A stretch of 64,000 nucleotides of DNA from Halieaceae bacterium (GTDB lineage: Bacteria > Pseudomonadota > Gammaproteobacteria > Pseudomonadales > Halieaceae): contig JAHEEV010000002.1 in assembly GCA_024640505.1 (NCBI GenBank), positions 34,141-98,140 of the forward strand. The letters are read 5' to 3'. A model generated the notes under the pieces. That model was not told where the DNA came from. It did no database searches and was given only the letters and a program-made list of their open reading frames with translations. Positions within the stretch are counted from its first letter, which is position 1. Each line of letters begins with the position of its first letter. Below, one piece after another: positions 1 through 8,944 of the stretch. A program made the position numbers and the translations under genes.

Positions 1-1
1 G

Positions 2-811
2 CGAGTGACCGAACAGGGCGAGATGATTCGCGCGAAACTGGGCTGGACGTCCCTGGCGGTGAAGACGCTGGCCCTGTACACGACCGCCATCTGCCGCGCC
101 AACCTGCTGACGCCGCCTGCTCCCAGGCCCGAATGGCGGGCGATAATGGAGACACTCTCTGACGAGTCCTGCGAGGCTTACCGGGCGGTGGTGCGGGGAG
201 AGCCAGGATTTGTGGACTATTTCCGCTATGCGACCCCTGAACAGGAGCTGGCCAGGCTGCCACTGGGATCCCGCCCCGCGCGACGCAAGACCGGTGGTGG
301 TATCGAAAGCCTGCGAGCCATACCCTGGATTTTTGCCTGGTCACAGAATCGCCTCATGTTACCCGCCTGGCTGGGTGCGGGAGCTGCTCTGAGCCGGGCC
401 CTGGAGCGCGGGGAGGGCAAAGTGTTGCGGGAAATGGCCCGGCTGTGGCCTTTCTTCGCGACCCGACTGTCCATGCTGGAAATGGTCTTTGCCAAAACCG
501 ATGTCGCGCTTTCCGCTCATTACGATCGCTGCCTGGTGCCCACGGAGTTGCAGCCCATTGGCGCCGGTCTGCGGGAGCAGTTGGCGCAGGACCTGACGAC
601 CGTACTGGAAATTTCCGGTGAGAAGGAGCCGCTGTCGCAGGAGCCCTGGACCCGCGAATCGATACGTTTGCGCAATATCTACACGGATCCCCTCAACCTG
701 CTGCAGGCAGAAGCGCTGCAGCGCAACCGGCGGCGGCAGGAGCCGCTGCTGGAGCGGACCATCATGGTCACCATCGCCGGTATATCGGCGGGTATGCGCA
801 ATACCGGTTAA
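2..811 (+). CDS. ppc: phosphoenolpyruvate carboxylase, C-terminal part (5' end outside window)
   Basis: Carboxylates phosphoenolpyruvate to oxaloacetate, the anaplerotic feed of the TCA cycle in the cytosol. Only the last 269 or so residues lie in the window; the frame is already open at base 2 and reads RVTEQGEMI, a conserved PEPC motif, so the gene begins upstream. Further family signatures are [28 protein letters not shown] and the conserved C-terminus ending GMRNTG. The family is near 880 residues, so about two thirds is missing because of the window edge, not because of truncation. The next gene is in the same direction 122 bases downstream. Identification is firm. Confidence 0.96.
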   Translation, partial: RVTEQGEMIRAKLGWTSLAVKTLALYTTAICRANLLTPPAPRPEWRAIMETLSDESCEAYRAVVRGEPGFVDYFRYATPEQELARLPLGSRPARRKTGGGIESLRAIPWIFAWSQNRLMLPAWLGAGAALSRALERGEGKVLREMARLWPFFATRLSMLEMVFAKTDVALSAHYDRCLVPTELQPIGAGLREQLAQDLTTVLEISGEKEPLSQEPWTRESIRLRNIYTDPLNLLQAEALQRNRRRQEPLLERTIMVTIAGISAGMRNTG

Positions 812-933
812 TGTGACTTGACCCTCCGCGGCGCGGTACACACAATAGGCCCCCGGGGCAAAGGCCGTCGGCGGAAACCGTTACAGCCGCTGGCACGCTT
901 GCGCTCGTCCATTACTCAGTAAGGTATTACTCC

Positions 934-1506
934 ATGCTCAAGGCAGTCAAAGCGATCTTTCTGTTCACCGTGATGTCAGTGTCGGGCCAATCGGCCTGGG
1001 CGGACAACTATTCCGATACCATCGAGGCGTTCCGTGGCGCGGGGGAGAGCTCCGGGTACTTCGGCAAGTCCTATGCCTACGCCGTATTTCCCACCATCGG
1101 CAAGGGCGGCATCGGAATCGGCGGTGCCTATGGGGAGGGTCGCGTGTACGTGGGAGGGCAGCATGTAGGTAACTCGACCATGGCCCAGGTTACCGTCGGC
1201 CTGCAGCTTGGCGGGCAGGCCTTCAGCCAGATCATCTTCCTGGAGGACGAGCGCTCCTTCCGTGAATTCACCTCGGGCCACTTTGAGTTCAGCGCTGAGG
1301 CCACGGCTGTTGCGATTACGGCCGGGGTATCCGCCAAGGCCAATACCGGTGGCGGTGTCACTGCAGGTGCCAGTGGTGGCCGCAACAACGCCACGAATGT
1401 TCATGGCGGCTACCGCAAGGGGATGGCAATTTTTACTATTGCCAGGGGGGGCCTGATGTACGAGGCCACCCTGGGCGGCCAGAAATTCAATTACACCCCC
1501 TTGTAG
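934..1506 (+). CDS. secreted YSC84/SYLF-domain (lipid-binding) protein
   Basis: A 190-residue exported protein. Residues 1-23 form a signal peptide (basic start, hydrophobic core, SAWA cleavage site). The rest is a glycine-rich SYLF/YSC84 domain: a YAVFPTIGKGGIGIGGAYGEG stretch near residues 50-70, then GLQLGGQAFSQIIFL, which is the family hallmark. In eukaryotes the domain binds phosphoinositides and actin; bacterial members are small exported proteins of unclear role. The ATG is preceded by AAGG at 10 bases. It sits between ppc and the convergent lut operon, with no clear operon partner. The family call is strong; the function is unknown. Confidence 0.88.
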   Translation: MLKAVKAIFLFTVMSVSGQSAWADNYSDTIEAFRGAGESSGYFGKSYAYAVFPTIGKGGIGIGGAYGEGRVYVGGQHVGNSTMAQVTVGLQLGGQAFSQIIFLEDERSFREFTSGHFEFSAEATAVAITAGVSAKANTGGGVTAGASGGRNNATNVHGGYRKGMAIFTIARGGLMYEATLGGQKFNYTPL

Positions 1507-1534
1507 CAGGTACTGCATAGCGCCCCGGGGAGGC

Positions 1535-2233
1535 TTATCCGGCAGCCAGTGCCCGGGCATCCTCCAGCGCCGAGGCTGGCATATATCCCAGGAGTATCAC
1601 GTGCCAGCCGCGAGGTCCGTGGGCACCATAGACCAGTTGCCCCTCGATATCCGCAGTACTGGAAGGACCGGCGATAAAGTTGATGCCCCGGGGCCTGCCG
1701 TCCCGATCGACCTCGTGCCTTATGCGTAGCCAGGCCTCTTCCATATCCCCGACCAGGTCCTCGCAATTGACCAGCACGATGTGGTGCTCGGCCAGCAGGT
1801 TATTGGCTGCAGGATTCGCTTTGCCGGTGAAAGTGACGACGGCGCCGGTCTCCGCCACGCCAAGCCGCGCGTAACTGAGAGCAGCGGGCTCGTTGCCCTC
1901 CGCAGTGCCGAAGCGGGGCAGGACGCCGGCATCACGCCAGGGCATGGCCGCCAGGCGTGAATCGTTGCCGGCGACCAGTCGATGGGTACGGTAATGCTGG
2001 TAGAGGTACTGGCCCACCGCCCGCACGGCATCCGTCCTGTTGGCGGCGCAGTCTACCGTGCCCTGATTTTTCAGTACGTTGGCCAGGAAGGCGGTAGCCG
2101 TATCCGGGGTGGGCAGGTCAGCCGCCGGCGCTTTGCCGAAGCTGTCGAGTTCCTCGCGGATAGTAGCGGCAGTCGCTCCGCGGCTGCTGTGGCGGATTTT
2201 CGCGAATATTCGCGAGCGGGCGCTCTTAGTCAT
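1535..2233 (-). CDS. lutC: lactate utilization protein C (LUD domain)
   Basis: Third gene of a lutABC set. LutABC is an iron-sulfur complex that oxidises L-lactate to pyruvate and replaces flavin-type LldD in many bacteria. The 232-residue protein has the LUD (DUF162) domain, with AVVTFTGKANPAANNLLAEHHIVL in the middle and the conserved end GINFIAGPSSTADIEGQLVYGAHGP. The ATG overlaps the lutB stop by 8 bases, typical of translational coupling. It converges with the SYLF gene 28 bases away. Length and order match the family. Confidence 0.93.
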   Translation of the reverse strand: MTKSARSRIFAKIRHSSRGATAATIREELDSFGKAPAADLPTPDTATAFLANVLKNQGTVDCAANRTDAVRAVGQYLYQHYRTHRLVAGNDSRLAAMPWRDAGVLPRFGTAEGNEPAALSYARLGVAETGAVVTFTGKANPAANNLLAEHHIVLVNCEDLVGDMEEAWLRIRHEVDRDGRPRGINFIAGPSSTADIEGQLVYGAHGPRGWHVILLGYMPASALEDARALAAG

Positions 2234-3662
2234 GGCGCCGCCTCTTTTTTTCCGCCTTCAGAACGCCTGCGTAAGCCTGCATAAAGGTCTTACGCTGCGG
2301 CGCAGGGAAATCCCGCTGGCTGGTCCAGCCTCCCGCCAGCGGTAATTTGCTGAAGCTGCCGCGCCGACGACCCAGGCGGTGCAGCAGCGGAATGCCCAGC
2401 GCAGTCAGTCCGTGGTAGAGCCGCGGATGCCGCGCCAGCCAGGCATGCAACTTCAGTCCGGTGCGCCAGCGCGGGGGAGACAGCTTCGCTGCCTGCTCGG
2501 CCTGACGCAGGTCGCGCAGCAGGTCGGGCAGCGGAATGCCCGATGGGCAGACTTCCGCGCAGCGGCCGCAGCTGGTGCAGGCGTTGGGCAGGAGGTGGCT
2601 TTCCTCGAGGGAGGTCAGCAGCGGCGTGAGCACCGAGCCCATGGGCCCCATATAGACGGCGCCATAGGCATGGCCACCCGCCGCCGCGTAGATAGGGCAG
2701 TGATTCAGGCAGGCTCCGCAGCGAATGCATTGCAGCATCTCGCGGTAGTCGCTGGCGAGGATGTCGGTGCGCTTGTCATCCAGTAAAACAAAGTGGGTCT
2801 CTATCGGTCCGTCGGTGTCCTGTTCCCGCCTCGGGCCGGAGTAAAAGCTCGTGTAACAGGTGTGTGGTTGTCCGGTCGCGGAGCGCACCAGCAGGCGCAT
2901 CATGGCGGTGGCATCTTCGGCACGGGGCAGGATCCGTTCCAGCGTGGTACACACGATGAGTACCGGGGGCAGGTTGGCACAGAGATCGCCGTTGCCCTCG
3001 TTGGTGACCAGCATACTGTAACCGTTCTCCGCCACCAGGGCGTTGGCACCGATGATGCCCACATCCGCTTCAAGGAAACGTTGGCGCAGGACGCCCCGGG
3101 CTTCCTGCACCAGCTGGGATGTTTCCTCCAGTTCCCGTTCGCCCAGGTCGTGGCGGGCGAGAAACAGGTCACGGACTTCGGCCGCGGATTTGTGCAGGGC
3201 CGGACCGACGATATGGCTGGGGGGCTCGCCGGCCTGCTGGATGATGTATTCCCCCAGGTCAGTCTCGGTCACGTTCAGACCAGCACCCTGCAAGTGGCGA
3301 CTGAGCCCGGTCTCCTCGGTGACCATGGACTTTCCCTTGGCAATCCGGCGCGCGCTGTGGCGCTGACAGATCTCCAGCACGATACGGTTCATCTCTTCCC
3401 CGTCCATGGCAAAGTGCACGTGGTTGCCGTTGCTCAGTGCCTCCTGCTCGAAGCGGTCCAGGTAGTGGTCGAGATTGTCCAGGGTGTGCTGGCGGACACG
3501 ACGCAGGTGCTGGCGCAGGGGTTCGAACTTGCCGAAGCTCTCCATCGCGGCATTGCGCACCATCGGTGTGAACGCGGCCAACAGGCCGCGGCGTCTGGTC
3601 TTCTCCGGATCTCCCAGGGCCTCCCGGGCGTTTTCGAGGAATGCCTGGCTGTGCATCTCCAT
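2226..3662 (-). CDS. lutB: lactate utilization iron-sulfur protein B
   Basis: A 478-residue LutB/YkgF-type subunit of the lactate oxidation complex. The N-terminal two thirds are a LUD domain (VTEETGLSRHLQGAGLNV and VAENGYSMLVTNEGNGDL are recognisable). The C-terminal third carries two [4Fe-4S] motifs, CIRCGACLNHCP and CTSCGRCAEVCP, as in ferredoxin-like electron carriers. The start codon lies 5 bases after the lutA stop, and the 3' end overlaps lutC, so the three genes are one transcript. No lactate permease is adjacent. Confidence 0.95.
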   Translation of the reverse strand: MEMHSQAFLENAREALGDPEKTRRRGLLAAFTPMVRNAAMESFGKFEPLRQHLRRVRQHTLDNLDHYLDRFEQEALSNGNHVHFAMDGEEMNRIVLEICQRHSARRIAKGKSMVTEETGLSRHLQGAGLNVTETDLGEYIIQQAGEPPSHIVGPALHKSAAEVRDLFLARHDLGERELEETSQLVQEARGVLRQRFLEADVGIIGANALVAENGYSMLVTNEGNGDLCANLPPVLIVCTTLERILPRAEDATAMMRLLVRSATGQPHTCYTSFYSGPRREQDTDGPIETHFVLLDDKRTDILASDYREMLQCIRCGACLNHCPIYAAAGGHAYGAVYMGPMGSVLTPLLTSLEESHLLPNACTSCGRCAEVCPSGIPLPDLLRDLRQAEQAAKLSPPRWRTGLKLHAWLARHPRLYHGLTALGIPLLHRLGRRRGSFSKLPLAGGWTSQRDFPAPQRKTFMQAYAGVLKAEKKRRRHD

Positions 3663-3667
3663 GAGTA

Positions 3668-4459
3668 CTAGTTGCCCTCGCCGATGGCCGGGACGGCAAG
3701 GTCGCCGCTCAGCAGTTCGGCCACGTGCCGGACCTCGATCGTTTCGCCCAGGCGGCGGGCTCGTCCTGCCAGGTTCAGCAGGCAGCCCAGATCGCCGCCA
3801 GTCAGAATCCTGGCGCCTGTGGCGACGGCGTTATGCACTTTGTCACTGGCCATTTTGGCGGAGATTTCAGGCATCTTGGCACAGAACGTGCCGCCGAAGC
3901 CGCAGCAGACATCGGTCTGCTGCATCTCGTTTACCTCTATGCCGCAGACTTCCCGCAGCAGGCGGCGGGGCTGCTCCCGGATATCGAGTTCGCGCAGGCC
4001 GGCACAACTGTCGTGGTAGGTGACCGGTGGAAGCGCCGCGGTCTTTACCTTGCTGCGGGGCAGGGGGGCGATATCCGCGAGAAACGTGGTCAGCTCATAG
4101 GTGCGGGTGGCCAGATCCCGGGCACGCTGCTGCCACTCACCCTCCAGCAACCGCGGATAGTGGTGGCAGATCATGCCGGCGCAGGATCCGGATGGTACGA
4201 CCACGTAGTCGGCCGGTTCCAGCATTGCGATGACCTGCTTTGCCAGCGGCGTGGTGGCCTCGTAGTCACCGCTGTTGTAGGCGGGCTGTCCACAGCAGGT
4301 CTGCTGCGTCGGCACGATCACCGAGCAGCCCGCCCTCTCCAGCAGCTTGATACTGGCGAAGGCCACCGAAGGCCGGAACAGGTCCGCCAGGCAGGTAACG
4401 AACAGGGCAACCGTGGGCTGCCGGGTATGTCCCTGCGGGTTCGAACGCTCTTCAATCAT
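3668..4459 (-). CDS. lutA: lactate utilization CCG-domain protein A
   Basis: A 263-residue LutA/YkgE-type subunit with two cysteine-rich CCG domains: CCGQPAYNSGD in the first half and VCCGFGGTFC in the second. These bind iron-sulfur clusters in heterodisulfide-reductase-like and lactate-oxidising complexes. The frame is open up to a TTG at 4534, but the family normally starts just before the ALFVTCLADLF stretch. The ATG at 4459, 8 residues closer to it than any other start, was chosen; AGGG lies about 12 bases upstream. The start is the only uncertain point. First gene of lutABC, 106 bases after the membrane protein stop. Confidence 0.92.
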   Translation of the reverse strand: MIEERSNPQGHTRQPTVALFVTCLADLFRPSVAFASIKLLERAGCSVIVPTQQTCCGQPAYNSGDYEATTPLAKQVIAMLEPADYVVVPSGSCAGMICHHYPRLLEGEWQQRARDLATRTYELTTFLADIAPLPRSKVKTAALPPVTYHDSCAGLRELDIREQPRRLLREVCGIEVNEMQQTDVCCGFGGTFCAKMPEISAKMASDKVHNAVATGARILTGGDLGCLLNLAGRARRLGETIEVRHVAELLSGDLAVPAIGEGN

Positions 4460-4565
4460 GCAGGCACTGGCCCCTATCTGCTGGAATGCCTGCCTCACGA
4501 GGGGGTGGCAGGCGGTGGGGCACAGTATATCCAATACCCGGAAGCCCTGTCGCCCCGCCAGACAC

Positions 4566-7316
4566 CTACAGCAGGGGTAGCAGGACGATTGCCGCTGCGA
4601 TCAGTGCCGTGGTCAGGATAACGAGAGCGCCTTTGGCCAGCGCATGCCTGCTCTGCAGTAATTTGATGGCTATGGTCTTGCGGTCCACTCTCACGCCCGC
4701 GGCGCGCAGCGACGCCAGCCGCTCTCGCACCTGGATTGGGGCGAAGGCCGGTAGCAGTGCCGAACCGCAGAACACCATGACGTCGTCGATGGACAGGAAG
4801 GGTCCCCTGTGTTGCATCCGGGATCCGGCGCCCAGGTGGTACATGCCGCGATGGTCCACCAGCGCTACCTGCGTCCCGGCAATCCCGATGTGCCCGATGG
4901 GTTCGCGGCGCAGCAGGAACAGGGCGATTGCCGGGCCGGTGAGCGCAACCAGCAGGGCTGTCAGGGTGCTGACGGCGATGCCATTGGCCATGGCCAGCAC
5001 CAGCGTGGTCCCCGCCGCGATGCAATAGACCAAGCTGGTACGCCTGAGCCGGGCTGCCCGGGCATCGGCCGGATCGATCCAGGCAATGGTATCGGCCAGA
5101 TCATCGATGGGATCCGCCCCTCGCTCGCGGCTGCTGCGGTATACCATGCTGCGCAATCGATGAAACCAGGCCATGCAGCAACCGACCGCCAGGCCGAGTG
5201 CGCCGAGCAACAGGGCGCCATGCCATGCCAGGGTGACCAGCCGGCTATAGCTTTGTCTGTCTGCCGCGAGCCCCTGCAGCGATGTTGACGTGAATGGCGC
5301 CTCACGCTGGCCGGAGCTATTGAAACGCTGAACCGGGATCTGCGCGCGGTCGGTCACCAGGGTCCTTCCGTCCCAGGCTGTCAACTGCTGCGGCCGCCAC
5401 CCCGCGGGCAGTTCAGGCTTGTCGACGAAGCGCCAGGTCGCGTCAAAGCGATACAGAGTTGCGTCGCCGCCCTCCGGGTTAAACAGCGTGACCCACCAGT
5501 GATCCCCGGACTGGATGAAATCCCCGACCCTGAGCTGCTCCAGGTTTTCAGCATTCGGTGGCAGCAGGATGATCTCGTCCAGCTGCTGGCCGAAGGCGGT
5601 GTTTTCATAGCGAAAAACACTGATGGCGGGCCCCTGCGCGCTGTTGAGGAAGAGCAGGCCTGAAGACAGCCGGATGACGGGCTCGTCGGGTAAGGGCAGG
5701 GAGGCCGTCGCCTCCAGAGAGCCGTCGGGGTCGAATTTCAGCAGTTGTCCCGCCGCCGCATCGGCGATGAACACACTGCCATACAGCGGGTGAATCGCCA
5801 GGCTGTCCACCTGGTAGTCGGCCCGGTCCGGGGTAAACATCCGACACTGCAGGGTCTCAAGGCTGCATTGCTGCAGAGGCCACTGGTCCGGATTACTGTC
5901 TGTTGCGGGCAGCGGCAGGCCCGGGGCAAGAAGTTCTCCCTCGGCATTGAAAGCCAGGGGAGCGCGCAGTTCGGCCAGGCCCAGCCTGTCCAGCTGCGTC
6001 TCCGCGGTTTCCGTGCCTGAGCGATCGTGTTGCAGAAGGTGATCACCGGCCAGCAGGAGCGGGCCCTTGCCGGGTTCCACGGCCACCGCTTCAGGACCTT
6101 TGATCGGAGGGGCAATGACCAGGCTCAAGTAGCGTCCGCCCATGATCAGCAGAGCTGCGGCGCACAGCAGGGCGAGATTGCGATACCGCAGCATCAGCTG
6201 CACTGAACGGGCGGCTCTTCCCTGTACTTCGGCGGTGTTGCGAAATGGCTGCAGACTGTAAAGGTTGGGTTCTCCGGCTTGTCGCCTGCCCGGCAGGGTG
6301 GCTGCGGCCGCGGTGCTGCGCTGTGGAAGCGGGATGGCGGTCCTGACGCTGGTGCGCGTTGATTTAAGCGCGGTCTGCCGGCTGAGGGCCTCCGCCCCGC
6401 GAGCGATGGCCTGGGCCTCCATGGCTTTTCTTTGGGCGGCCTGTTCCTCTTCCTCAGCCCTGATGCGCGCCTGTTCCTGTGCCTTGTGCCGTGCTGTCTC
6501 TGCTGCCGCCTCGCGCCTGGCCTTTTCGCGCTCGGCTTTGAGTTTGTCCCTTTGCGCCTGTTTCTGTCGCTTTTTCTCGGCGCGAAGCCGGGCGGCTTCT
6601 TCTTCGGCCTTGCGCTTGCGTTCCTCCTCTGCTTTACGTCGCCTGGCTTCCTCTTCGGCCTTGCGCTTGCGTTCCTCCTCGGCTTTGCGCCGTCTGGCTT
6701 CCTTTTCGGCCTTGCGCTTGCGTTCCTCCTCGGCTTTGCGCCGTCTGGCTTCCTCTTGGGCCTTGAGCTTGCGTTCCTCCTCTGCTTTACGTCGCCTGGC
6801 TTCCTCTTCGGCCTTGCGCTTGCGTTCCTCCTCCTGGGCTTTGCGCCGTCTGGCCTCCTCTTCGGCCTTGCGCTTACGCTCCTCCGCCTCGGCTTTGCGC
6901 CGTCTGGCTTCCTCTTCGGCCTTGCGCTTACGCTCCTCCTCCTCGGCTCTGCGTCGCTCGGCTTCCACTTCGGCCTGGCGTCGGCGTTCCTGATCCTCCC
7001 CGGTCCGCTGGGGCGTCTTCTTTTTCGGTCGGGTGGGTTTTGTGGCGGATTTACCGCGAGCCACTGCATGGGACGAGGCTGGCGGGGAGACTTTGACCAG
7101 TCTGGCTTCGAGGCCGAACTGCTGCAGCCTGGCGTAATATTCGGCGGCAGATTTGCGATCGAGGTTGCGGCGCAGGATGATGGTCTCGCCGGAGAAAAAA
7201 CGCTCCAGCCGTTCAGGGTCGTCGATACCGAACAGTTTGCCAAAGCGCTCCCTGGCCTGCTCCGGATCGCGTCCCGGCAGAATTTCGCCCCAGAACGTGA
7301 GGTTGAACCTGTTCAC
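4566..7316 (-). CDS. large coiled-coil, membrane and beta-propeller-like protein of unknown function
   Basis: I do not recognise a named family. From the GTG at 7316 (about 916 residues) the order is: a small N-terminal domain (residues 1-80, with RERFGKLFGIDDPERLERFFSG); a basic linker; a charged Glu/Lys/Arg/Ala coiled coil at about 111-293 with seven repeats of 17-18 residues; a membrane helix near 377-402; an extracytoplasmic-looking region to about 690 with repeating GxLLxFDPDGS-type blades like NHL/propeller proteins; then four more hydrophobic helices (about 690-717, 758-801, 896-916). No ATG is available in this frame after the upstream gene ends; the frame stays open to 7547 but overlaps that gene. 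The GTG has no strong ribosome site, so the start is uncertain. Confidence 0.72.
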   Translation of the reverse strand: MNRFNLTFWGEILPGRDPEQARERFGKLFGIDDPERLERFFSGETIILRRNLDRKSAAEYYARLQQFGLEARLVKVSPPASSHAVARGKSATKPTRPKKKTPQRTGEDQERRRQAEVEAERRRAEEEERKRKAEEEARRRKAEAEERKRKAEEEARRRKAQEEERKRKAEEEARRRKAEEERKLKAQEEARRRKAEEERKRKAEKEARRRKAEEERKRKAEEEARRRKAEEERKRKAEEEAARLRAEKKRQKQAQRDKLKAEREKARREAAAETARHKAQEQARIRAEEEEQAAQRKAMEAQAIARGAEALSRQTALKSTRTSVRTAIPLPQRSTAAAATLPGRRQAGEPNLYSLQPFRNTAEVQGRAARSVQLMLRYRNLALLCAAALLIMGGRYLSLVIAPPIKGPEAVAVEPGKGPLLLAGDHLLQHDRSGTETAETQLDRLGLAELRAPLAFNAEGELLAPGLPLPATDSNPDQWPLQQCSLETLQCRMFTPDRADYQVDSLAIHPLYGSVFIADAAAGQLLKFDPDGSLEATASLPLPDEPVIRLSSGLLFLNSAQGPAISVFRYENTAFGQQLDEIILLPPNAENLEQLRVGDFIQSGDHWWVTLFNPEGGDATLYRFDATWRFVDKPELPAGWRPQQLTAWDGRTLVTDRAQIPVQRFNSSGQREAPFTSTSLQGLAADRQSYSRLVTLAWHGALLLGALGLAVGCCMAWFHRLRSMVYRSSRERGADPIDDLADTIAWIDPADARAARLRRTSLVYCIAAGTTLVLAMANGIAVSTLTALLVALTGPAIALFLLRREPIGHIGIAGTQVALVDHRGMYHLGAGSRMQHRGPFLSIDDVMVFCGSALLPAFAPIQVRERLASLRAAGVRVDRKTIAIKLLQSRHALAKGALVILTTALIAAAIVLLPLL
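6590..6960 (-). repeat. 51-bp tandem coding repeats (about seven units) encoding a coiled coil
   Basis: Within the large membrane protein gene the sequence repeats with a period of 51 bases, each unit coding for 17 residues around ERKRKAEEEARRRKAEE. Two or three units carry one additional glutamate codon. At least seven copies are visible, with small substitutions (KLKAQ, KAEKE). Unlike CRISPR repeats, the units abut without unique spacers and stay in frame. Confidence 0.85.
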
Positions 7317-7417
7317 CTCGCGCCAGTCATCCCCAGTTTGTGTTATGTCGTCCCTGCGCAGAATGTACGGGGTTTGGATGCGCTTTACCAGAGTTGCATC
7401 CGCGAAGCTCTGTCCTG

Positions 7418-8647
7418 TCAGTCGGGATCGACAAACTCGAAGGTCAGGCCGGCATGGGCGATCAGCCGGTCGAGCAGGTATTTGCCCATGGCGGAGGAGG
7501 GGGTCCAGAATCCACCCCCGGTCTGCCGCTTGTCCAGCGCCAGGCATGCCGCCGCTTCGCCCAGCATTTTCGAGGTTGAGCCGTAGCCGGGATCCATGTC
7601 GCCCGTTACTTTCAGCCGCATGTCCAGGTCGCGGTCGGTAGGGTGTACGCCGTGGAAGAAGATTTCAAAGAAACCTCTCTCCCGCTGGCGCCTGGAAGGG
7701 CCCTCCCCAGGAGCGGGCAGGAATCGCTGGGCCAGTTTGCGCGTCGGACCCAGGGCGAGGGATGCCATGCCCAGGCCTGCAGCGAGCGCGTTGCGCGAGG
7801 CCCGCAGCCGGGATGGCTCCAGCACCGCCTCGTCGTAGCGAAAATCCTCACCCCAGGGGAAGCCCAGCAGGGCATTGCTGCGTCGAACAACCCGGGTATT
7901 AATGACCCCCATGATGAAGGGCGATGTCCACTGCTCGAAATCCGGGTCGTAACGGGGCCCCGTCTGGTCAGGCTCGTCCCGGCCCGGTGCAATGCCCGGT
8001 GGATAGAGACAGTAGGGGTCCGCAACCAGCCGGCGTATCGAGGGGTCGTGGCGCGCCTCTTCCAACAGGTTGAGCATACTGGCGATCGTGCCGCCGCTGG
8101 CCGCGCCGCGCGTCTTTCCGACCCGCGCCCGCACGCGACAGGCAGGCACGCCATCACGCTCCAGCATGGTCTGCTGCAGGAACCAGGTCCCCATGTCCGA
8201 GGGTATCGAGTCAAAACCACAGGTGTGCACAATGCGCGCACCACTGGCTTCTGCCGTTCCCTGGTAGGAGGGAATGATCCGGGCCATCCACTGGACCTCG
8301 CCGGTGAGGTCGCAATAGTCTGTGCCGGCTTCCACACAGGCCGCCACCAGGCCGGTGCCGTATTTGGCATAGGGGCCGACGGTGGTGCAGATCACCCGGG
8401 TCCTGCCCGCCAGTGCGGCCAGGCTCGCGGGGTCGCCGCTGTCCGCCAGCAGGATGGCCAGGCGGTCGCGCTGGTCGGGTGGCAGGCAGGCGTCGCGGAC
8501 GTCCTCGAGCTTGTCACGGTTACGCCCGGCAATAGCCCAGCGCAGCTCGCCATCCACACCGTAACGGGTCGCCAGGTATTCGGCGACCAACTGGCCCGTG
8601 AAGCCGGTGGCACCCAGAAGAACCAGGTCAAATTCGCGTTTACTCAT
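7418..8647 (-). CDS. saccharopine dehydrogenase-like NAD(P)-binding reductase
   Basis: A 409-residue protein of the saccharopine dehydrogenase / trans-acting enoyl reductase family. It opens with FDLVLLGATGFTG, a Rossmann dinucleotide-binding loop, followed by a second conserved patch TVGPYAKYGTGLVAACVE and a TGEVQWM segment. Mycobacterial relatives reduce enoyl groups in polyketide lipids, and others are widely annotated only as membrane-associated oxidoreductases. The substrate here is unknown. Two ATGs are adjacent (8650 and 8647); the inner one fits the family start MSKREFDLVLLG. It lies upstream of the membrane protein and lut genes on the same strand, but a functional link is not evident. 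Confidence 0.85.
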   Translation of the reverse strand: MSKREFDLVLLGATGFTGQLVAEYLATRYGVDGELRWAIAGRNRDKLEDVRDACLPPDQRDRLAILLADSGDPASLAALAGRTRVICTTVGPYAKYGTGLVAACVEAGTDYCDLTGEVQWMARIIPSYQGTAEASGARIVHTCGFDSIPSDMGTWFLQQTMLERDGVPACRVRARVGKTRGAASGGTIASMLNLLEEARHDPSIRRLVADPYCLYPPGIAPGRDEPDQTGPRYDPDFEQWTSPFIMGVINTRVVRRSNALLGFPWGEDFRYDEAVLEPSRLRASRNALAAGLGMASLALGPTRKLAQRFLPAPGEGPSRRQRERGFFEIFFHGVHPTDRDLDMRLKVTGDMDPGYGSTSKMLGEAAACLALDKRQTGGGFWTPSSAMGKYLLDRLIAHAGLTFEFVDPD

Positions 8648-8944
8648 CATGCAACGTCCGATCGGTTGTGCGATATGCAGAGGGCTGTTCGAGGAGGCGG
8701 TCAATGATAGGGGCTGTTGCTGCGCCGTGTCACTGAAATCTTCATAAAATTGAGGGTGTCCGGAGCGAGTTCGTCTTAATGCTCAGGGAGTACCGGGTTG
8801 CCGCAGGGGCGTCCCGACCGCGACAGAGAAAGCGCGGATCGGCTTCTGCACTGGCCAGTCGTGGCCGTCCGCGGTATGCTTGCGCGCCTCAGGCAGAGGT
8901 CCTGGCGCCATTTGCAAAAATAAATAACTGGAACAGTCATCTAC
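8648..8944. other. intergenic region between divergent transcription units
   Basis: About 300 bases separate the reductase gene (minus) from the ABC transporter operon (plus). It must hold both promoters. A TAAAAT hexamer near 8746 is the only promoter-like element I see, without a convincing -35 partner. No small gene with a good ribosome site and no strong hairpin was found. Confidence 0.5.

Noticed and set aside
4460..4534. N-terminal extension of lutA from a TTG at 4534
   Set aside because: The additional 25 residues are not conserved in LutA, and an ATG with acceptable spacing is present at 4459.
6590..6960. Regular 51-base periodic repeats considered as a CRISPR array
   Set aside because: Units are contiguous, in frame, and have no unique spacers; no cas genes are present.
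6432..7586. Long open frame antisense to the coiled-coil gene, rich in Leu, Phe and Gly
   Set aside because: It is the complement of the Glu/Lys/Arg-rich repeats; the protein pattern on the minus strand is coherent and the plus-strand reading is repetitive without domains.
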